Below are positions 37,701-64,000 of a stretch of 64,000 nt of DNA, piece by piece; the first letter of the stretch is position 1, and each line of letters opens with the position of its first letter. The position numbers and the translations under genes are program-made. This stretch comes from Albula goreensis. Taxonomy: Eukaryota > Chordata > Actinopteri > Albuliformes > Albulidae. The notes beneath the pieces were generated by a model, which saw only the letters and a program-made list of their open reading frames with translations, ran no database searches and was not told the origin of the DNA. The stretch covers positions 2,287,649-2,351,648 of the forward strand of contig CM040753.1 in NCBI GenBank assembly GCA_022829145.1, written 5' to 3'.

Positions 37701-38927
37701 TCATAAATTTAATGGGTGGGTTTTGCCTTTCCCTGAACCCCTGGTCTCTGCTTCCTTCTTTTTTTTTTTTTTTCAGGAAAAAACTAAGAAATTGTCTGTT
37801 AGAGGCCTTCAAAACAAAGCAAATGAAACCCTGTTTGAGAACCTGCAGGTGTCTAACATACATGATCTCATTCCCACTGTGTCTCAGAGCTATGCCTACA
37901 GTCTGATGGAGTGTGTCCAATACAGACACTTCTCTGTAGTAGATGGCTTTAAGCCTTGGATTAAGGAGTAATCGAAGGTGCCTGTCCCAGTTTCAACATT
38001 TTCAGTACTTCTCATCCGCACCTGTGATCCCTGTTGCAGTTGACCTTGTGAATATATGAGTGATATAATTGGTTGTTTTTTGACATGATGTGCATTCCCA
38101 TTGGCTGTCCCTGCTGAAGATGAGCCTAGCTGGGCTACATGGAATTTTCTCAACATCAAACATTGTAACGCTGTCATGACAACAAAGTCAATGGTTGGCC
38201 TGTGTTCTATTCAGAGAGTTGGCATCTCCACGGCAACCCCGGGGGAAGCCTCGCTGGTGATCAAGGGTGTGATGTCATAGGGAATAACCCAAACCCAGTG
38301 AGGAATTTGCTGAATCAAAGCATGGCTTTCATAGGTGTCCTAACGAGCTGCTGACAGCCCTCATATCTAACGGTATTACCATGGTGTTGCGTCAGCCAAG
38401 GACAGGTCTGCTGGTGGTAAGAACAGTACTCTAAACAGACGCCCAAAGCAAATGCATTTCCAGACCAAACCTTATGAATAATGTGGTCCCTCGCTTTATT
38501 ATCAATAATTCAGTGTTTTTCGGTTTGTGCTTTGATATGTAGAAATGAGTGGTGTTGTGTGATTTATTCCTGAGAAAAAAGAGAAAGCACACTCTCTGGA
38601 GTATTGAGGAGGAATCCACAGCACCGGAGAGCGTAAATATTTATAAACCATCTCTCCTGGTTTCCGGGGTAATGTGAGAACTGAGGATTGTGACGCCATG
38701 CTCGGCTGGATATTAATGCAACTGTTTATTGATGATCTGAGAACTTTTTCTCAGTTTCACAATCAATACAAGTCCCAAGCACACACACATGCACACACAC
38801 TCACACACTCACACAGACACACAGCAAGATATTGTGAGGGGGGGAAAAAAAAATTCCCCAGGATTTCCCCACCTCCTGCATGACTAGTGTTACATAACAG
38901 GAGTCCCATTTTGACCATGTGAAAGAC

Positions 38928-39036
38928 TGTGTGTGTGTGTGTGTGTCTGTGTGTGTGTGTGTGTGTCTGTCTGTGTGTGTGTGTGTCTGTCTGTCTGTGT
39001 GTGTGTCTGTGTGTGTGTGTCTGTGTCTGAATGAAT

Positions 39037-39071
<35 letters not shown>

Positions 39072-39085
39072 GTGCCTGAATGAAT

Positions 39086-39116
<31 letters not shown>

Positions 39117-39237
39117 AGTGAGAGAGAGAGTGTGTGAGGGAGTGTGTGAGGGTGTGTGTGTGAGGGTGCGTGTGTGAGAGTGTGTGTGTGAGTGTGTGTG
39201 TGTGAGGGAGTGAGTGCCTGAATGAATACCTGTGTGC
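38928..39237 (+). repeat. GT microsatellite with three embedded unique words
   Basis: (GT)n with CTGT variants is interrupted three times by CTGAATGAATACCTGTGTG (about 39026, 39076 and 39218), so the array grew by duplication of a larger unit. Confidence 0.85.
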
Positions 39238-39439
39238 GTTTGTGTTTGTGCATGTTTATGAGGTGGGTGGGTGGGTTCTGCTGCAGAATGCTTCTCTCCT
39301 CTCTTTCTCAGCTTTTTCTCTGACCCTTTCAGTCACCTTTTCTGGCCGCTCTTTCACTCTGTCTCCTGCTCCCTCTGCCTTCCTCCTTCCACTCTCACTC
39401 CCTTTTGTATCTGTGCCAGTGTCACTCTCCATCTCTACC

Positions 39440-39650
39440 CATAGAGGAGAGGAGCGAGGGAGAGAGAGAGTGCTGTGTCTCCGGGGGGTCTCGCTTTTGC
39501 TTTAATGCTCGAGAGAGGAAGGGAGGGAGAGAGAGAGAGAGACTGAGGGAGAGAGTGAAAGAGAGATGGAATGAAAGAGAGGCGAGGAATGAAGGAGGGA
39601 GAGTAAGATAGGATGAGAGAAAGAGAGAGAAAAAGGGTTAGAGAATAGAG
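39440..39650 (+). repeat. Polypurine GA-rich stretch
   Basis: About 200 bases dominated by GAGA and GGGA words, with CTCCGGGG interrupting near 39480. Low complexity, triplex-prone, no gene. Confidence 0.75.
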
Positions 39651-40011
39651 AATGTACCTCCTGCAGTTCAGAGATCTGGAGAAAAATGCCCTGGCAGCCC
39701 CTCTCCTTCTCCGCTGGGCCATGCTGTCTTTCCCTTTGCTCTCAGCGCAAAATTACACAGCTGGATCCACTAATAAACCGCTGTTATTTAAAGCACTGGG
39801 GTTGGACTCTGTTTCAGGCAACCCATATCAGATTGCAAATCATCTACCGCAATTTAGCATGGTAAGCAGCCAGATTGTGAACGATTATGTAATTATTATT
39901 ATTAAGATATTAACTGCTTAGATGGAGCAGAAACTGGGGTCTTGCCCCAGTTGACCCTACGGGAGTTTGCCATTATTACACCTGAATGGAGAGCTATCCA
40001 CCAGCAGCACG

Positions 40012-40025
40012 GCGCCATCTGCTGG
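40012..40025 (-). promoter_or_regulatory. CTCF-like motif, minus orientation
   Basis: On the minus strand CCAGCAGATGGCGC matches every position of the CTCF core CCASYAGRKGGCRS. It faces the plus-oriented pair at 21704/21761, so the sites are convergent across most of stag1 intron 1. Confidence 0.5.
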
Positions 40026-40849
40026 CAGGCTGACCTCATTGCGAAGAGTGGGAGTGTGGGTAGCATTCCTGTATACATGCATAAATATATATTTTTTGCA
40101 GACAGTATTTAATTGCAAGTTATAAACATAACTCACATATCCTGCTTATTATGACATATTCAAGGGTTCACCAAACCCTTCCATTGTTCGCCTCTGTTTT
40201 TGGGGTCACAGTTCAATTAATTTCAGTTCAGTACAATGGAGAAACTAAATGCCAAATAAATCAGACTTTATTTCTTTTTTTATTTTATTTACTAACAAGG
40301 AATGGACCATAACATGCCTGCTGAGAGCCTGCAAGCACACAAACATTCCCCCGGTGGTCGGTTCTGAAATAAAAACATTATTACTCAACGCCCAAAACAG
40401 CGAAGAGTGAGTGTGGAATCAGTGTTCAAATATGGCTCAGACACCGTTTCCGCTGTTTTCACTCATAAGGAAAAAAGTCTAATTTGCAAGTTCAAAAAAA
40501 TAATGTCTGCAAGGCGTCAAAGAAAATAATTTCTGAAAAACAAAGCTCATCTAAAGACCGTGCGCGCAAAAACAAACAAGTAGTTTATAGTCATAACGTT
40601 AACCCGCTCGACAGCTGTGGAGCTTTGAGGCAAAGCACGCTCCTGTACTTACTGAACAGAGTAAGGAACTATATGCTCGGCCTCAGGAGGCGTGAAACAC
40701 AATGCGCGTTGGATTTTTAATATAATCTCCCTGCACAGTGGAAAATAATTTGGTTCTCGGTGCAGACCGAGCTGAGCTCGCTTCGTTGTGGGCCTCCCTG
40801 GAACCCCTGAATGTGTGTGGCTGGTGGCCAGAGAGCCTGGTCTGGCCAC

Positions 40850-41000
40850 GTTTCGGCATTTAGCGGACGCTCTTATGCAAAACAACTCTCACAGTTCACA
40901 TTTCTACACATTACCCATTTATACGGCCGGATATTTTTACTGAGGCAGTTCACTGTCAACAGCAGGACAGTTTTGTGTGAAGTGTCTGTCTGAAGGGTAC
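40850..41000 (+). repeat. Fish SINE/L2-like repeat fragment
   Basis: GGCATTTAGCGGACGCTCTT resembles the common fish element whose core reads GCAGACGCTTTTATCCAAAG. Related copies in this window are at 52196-52910 and 58068-58262. Truncated. Confidence 0.5.
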
Positions 41001-41094
41001 GACAGCAGTGTACCTGGGAATAAGGTTTGAATTCACAAAACTGGGTAAATTTGTCAGGAAGTATTATTTTATACAGAGCCCGCCAGCTCAAGCG

Positions 41095-41216
41095 TTAGTG
41101 TAACAGAGCCTGATAGCCTTCGTGTGCTCAAGTCCAGGTTGGGTGCAGGACTGGATGCCCTGCTGACTGCATGCTGAGCTGAATGGCCTGCTCTCAGCAT
41201 GATATGTTAGTATGTT
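41095..41216 (+). repeat. Second copy of the AACATAAGAAC-type repeat end
   Basis: GAATGGCCTGCTCTCAGCAT followed by GATATGTTAGTATGTT matches, in reverse complement, the start of the repeat at 843. About 40 bases are clearly shared; the left limit is uncertain. Confidence 0.5.
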
Positions 41217-42239
41217 TTACTAACTTTCATTTAAGTTTGGAAATGGATGAAATTCTCTCTTGTGATAATGTGAAAAGACACTTAACTGGGTCGTCTGTGC
41301 TCTTGTACAGTCCGTGTTGTTTTGGGCTTCTGCACGCATCTGGTCCTGTGCTCTCTGCTGATTGTAAGTGCTGTGTGGGTTGATATGGAAACATTCAAAT
41401 TAAATGACTCTCTTAGTCTGCCCCCTACTGTTACCCCTGCTGTATTTTACACAAGTCCCAAATTCTCTTTTCCCCCAGACTCAAAAACAAAGCTTCACAT
41501 GGTCAATATGAATGCATAAAATGCTATATGGAATAAAATATGAATTTTATATTATGGTCCCAAGCTATTTTTTATTGTGCAATATTGTTTACTGGCTTTT
41601 TCAATACTTAGGCAGGAGAACTTTGTGGTTCACACTGCCCCTAGTGGTGGTGTTGAACATTACAAAAATACTGAGTATGTTTTAGAAAAATGGAAGTCAT
41701 CAAGTTCAATTAAAATATCCTTTTTAATTACTCTGATTTTTTTTGTATTGCCTGTTGGGAAATGTACCATATTCAGGTCAGGAGTGCAACATTTATTTTG
41801 CAATCTGCTGTTCATTGGGTTTCCTATAATGCTTTTGAATAAAATGTAACCAAACCTTTGCTTTTCAAAGTTTTGCATTTCTTCCCTGTGCATATACTGT
41901 TGAATTACTGTGTGAAATCAGTGATCTCCAACATACTCCCTTGGAGGGCATTGTGCATGCTGGGGTTTCCTTCAGCCTTCGTTCTTGAAAAGATCGCTTG
42001 CTTCATTATTCGCTGACTTAGTTCCTTTTGGTTTGAATATAAAGTATTTAAAATAAAACTAGTTATTTGCATTATCTGTATCACAACTATTTCTTATATG
42101 CTATGCTTATAACACAGAGTTACATGTATACTGCTGAATAAGTCATTGTTCCAGTTCAGGCATTCATTGGTTGGGATGGAAACCAGCACACATGGTCGTC
42201 TGTGTCAGTGAGTCTGAGAGCACTGGTGTCAGTAGTTCA

Positions 42240-42559
42240 GTGGTTTGTGTCTCTCATTGTGTGCTGTCTCCATTATGACATCACTGGCTGTCATAATGAA
42301 GGTAGTTCTAACGGGAAGGCCCATGCTGAAGTGCTGTGTGAAAGGTGTGAGGCCTGAAAAGCTGCTGAGCGACCGAAAGGCATGTTTTTTTTAAACGCAG
42401 CGGTTCGTGTCCGTGGCTAAAGTCTGTGCTGTCTCCATGATAACACCGCTGGCTGTTTTTAGAGGGAAGGCCTTTGCTGAGGTGCTGTGTGAAAGGTGTG
42501 AGGCCTGAAAAGTTGTGGGGTGACTTTGTTAACGCAGTGGTTTGTGTCTCTCGTTGCAG
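42240..42559 (+). repeat. Tandem duplication of the acceptor region before the stag1 start-codon exon
   Basis: The word family GTGGTTTGTGTCTCTC begins at 42240, 42400 (diverged) and 42537. The segment GTGCTGTGTGAAAGGTGTG followed by AGGCCTGAAAAG occurs at about 42331 and 42482. The third copy ends in the actual acceptor TCTCGTTGCAG (42549-42559). Earlier copies have lost the CAG. Confidence 0.75.
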
Positions 42560-42756
42560 GCGGTGTGCTATGACTGCATGGGGGTGGACCGCACGCATCG
42601 CAAAGCCCACTCTGACACGCTACCTGGCGTGGGGAGACCCGCTGTCTGAAACGCCACCGACCGTCGCCAGCACTTTTGGGGTGAAATAACCCTGTCACCC
42701 CGTTACCACGGCTACGGCTCTGAGCACCCACGCCTCTGACACGCCCCACCGCTGAG

Positions 42757-42785
<29 letters not shown>
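42560..42785 (+). other. stag1: stag1 exon with 5' untranslated part and start codon
   Basis: The acceptor CTCTCGTTGCAG ends at 42559 and the donor CA|GTGAGT follows 42785. Coding starts at ATG 42757 and reads MITSELPVLQ, identical to human STAG1 residues 1-10; exon phase (two bases of the Gln codon) also fits. The 197 untranslated bases contain upstream ATGs, listed separately. Confidence 0.88.
42570..42689 (+). CDS. Upstream ORF (39 codons) in the stag1 leader
   Basis: An ATG 10 bases into the exon opens a 39-residue frame (starting MTAWGWTARIAK) that stops 68 bases before the stag1 ATG. It has G at -3 and A at +4, a moderate context. A second ATG at 42578 opens an overlapping 23-codon frame starting MGVDRTHRKA. 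If this leader is used, both would be met before the main start and could lower or tune translation. Protein-level function of the peptide is unknown. Confidence 0.4.
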   Translation: MTAWGWTARIAKPTLTRYLAWGDPLSETPPTVASTFGVK

Positions 42786-63506
<20,721 letters not shown>

Positions 63507-63956
63507 GTAAGCACTCAGCATTAGGCTACCTAAGGTCAGCTAACGAGCTAGCTCACTAGCTAAGAAGTGTTTCTAGTTAGGTTGTGTAATAAATGTTAGT
63601 TTACACCTAGTAATAATGAACTTAAGTTACAAAGTTAACAAAGTTTTTCAGATAGCTTGCTGGCTAGGGAGCCATTCTGAAGTTAGTCACAGGCTGAATT
63701 TTTCACATTTTCCCTCTATATAAATTAATATTCTCTTTCTGTTAACCGTGGTTCTCATACACCAGCCATTGTCATGTAACTGTTAAGAACAAGCAGAAAA
63801 CATGGTGTGCTAACTCAAAAGGAGGCTGTTCATTTGGTTGTGAAACCAAACATGACAGCTGTAAAAACATGATGGGCTTTGTTTTTAATCTCAGTTTTGG
63901 AGCAGATCTGTGCATATGACCAGTCTGAAAACGCCTTCACTGTGATGTTGACCTTG

Positions 63957-63996
<40 letters not shown>

Positions 63997-64000
63997 CCTC
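63507..64000 (+). other. stag1: Start of stag1 intron 29
   Basis: The donor GTAAGC follows 63506. AT-rich sequence with TAGCTAGC-type words, then a (CT)n tract from about 63960 to the edge that may be the polypyrimidine tract of the next acceptor. No further exon is visible. Confidence 0.55.

Larger units (their letters stand above)
21912..42559 (+). other. stag1: Probable stag1 intron 1 (about 20.6 kb)
   Basis: No coding exon of any recognisable gene was found on either strand. Separately listed are a CpG-rich patch (22740-22880), a TATA/CCAAT pair (25132-25195), a 41-bp minisatellite (26352-27782), microsatellite blocks, purine-rich stretches, an RFX-like site (32691), homeodomain-core clusters and SINE-like fragments. 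The rest, including 22880-25000, 27783-28800, 31150-32480, 35900-38780 and 39650-40840, showed me nothing specific. Whether it is all one intron depends on the exon 1 assignment. Confidence 0.45.

Overview
The window looks like genomic DNA from a ray-finned fish. The evidence is vertebrate GT-AG split genes, teleost-type SINE/L2-like and hAT repeats, and very heavy CA/GT and minisatellite content. Nothing in it is prokaryotic, and I saw no viral or toxin gene.

Two genes can be read with confidence. On the minus strand, 10440-20053 holds a complete gtpbp4 (NOG1, a nucleolar GTPase of 60S ribosome assembly): 17 coding exons and 634 residues once one apparent missing base is allowed for. On the plus strand, 42757-63506 holds 29 coding exons of stag1 (cohesin subunit SA1), about 1150 residues. 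The last roughly 105 residues lie beyond the right edge. The genes are divergent. A likely non-coding first exon of stag1 ends at 21911, so about 1.8 kb separates the two 5' ends, and stag1 intron 1 would span about 20.6 kb.

Layout: 1-10439 has no recognisable gene; it holds a degenerate dispersed repeat near 843-1420 and a promoter-like stretch at about 6350-7850. 10440-20053 is gtpbp4, with a small hAT element in intron 10. 20054-21850 is the shared upstream region, with two CTCF-like sites. 21912-42559 is stag1 intron 1, which contains a 41-bp minisatellite, several microsatellites and a few regulatory-looking stretches. 42560-63506 is the stag1 coding region, whose introns are dominated by tandem repeats. 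63507-64000 is the start of the next stag1 intron.

The most unusual signal is the relation between tandem repeats and splice sites in stag1. In introns 2, 10, 12, 14 and 16 an array begins within about 0-10 bases of the 5' splice site, and in intron 1 within about 50 bases. In intron 10 the first 24 bases of the intron are themselves the first monomer. In intron 14 the repeat carries two decayed copies of the 3' end of exon 14. Upstream of exons 1, 18 and 21 the acceptor region itself has been duplicated, leaving decoy 3' splice sites. Three single-base frame breaks, all at short homopolymers in otherwise conserved exons, look like sequencing or assembly errors. The very long open frames (up to about 700 codons, on both strands) inside the arrays are by-products of stop-free monomers.
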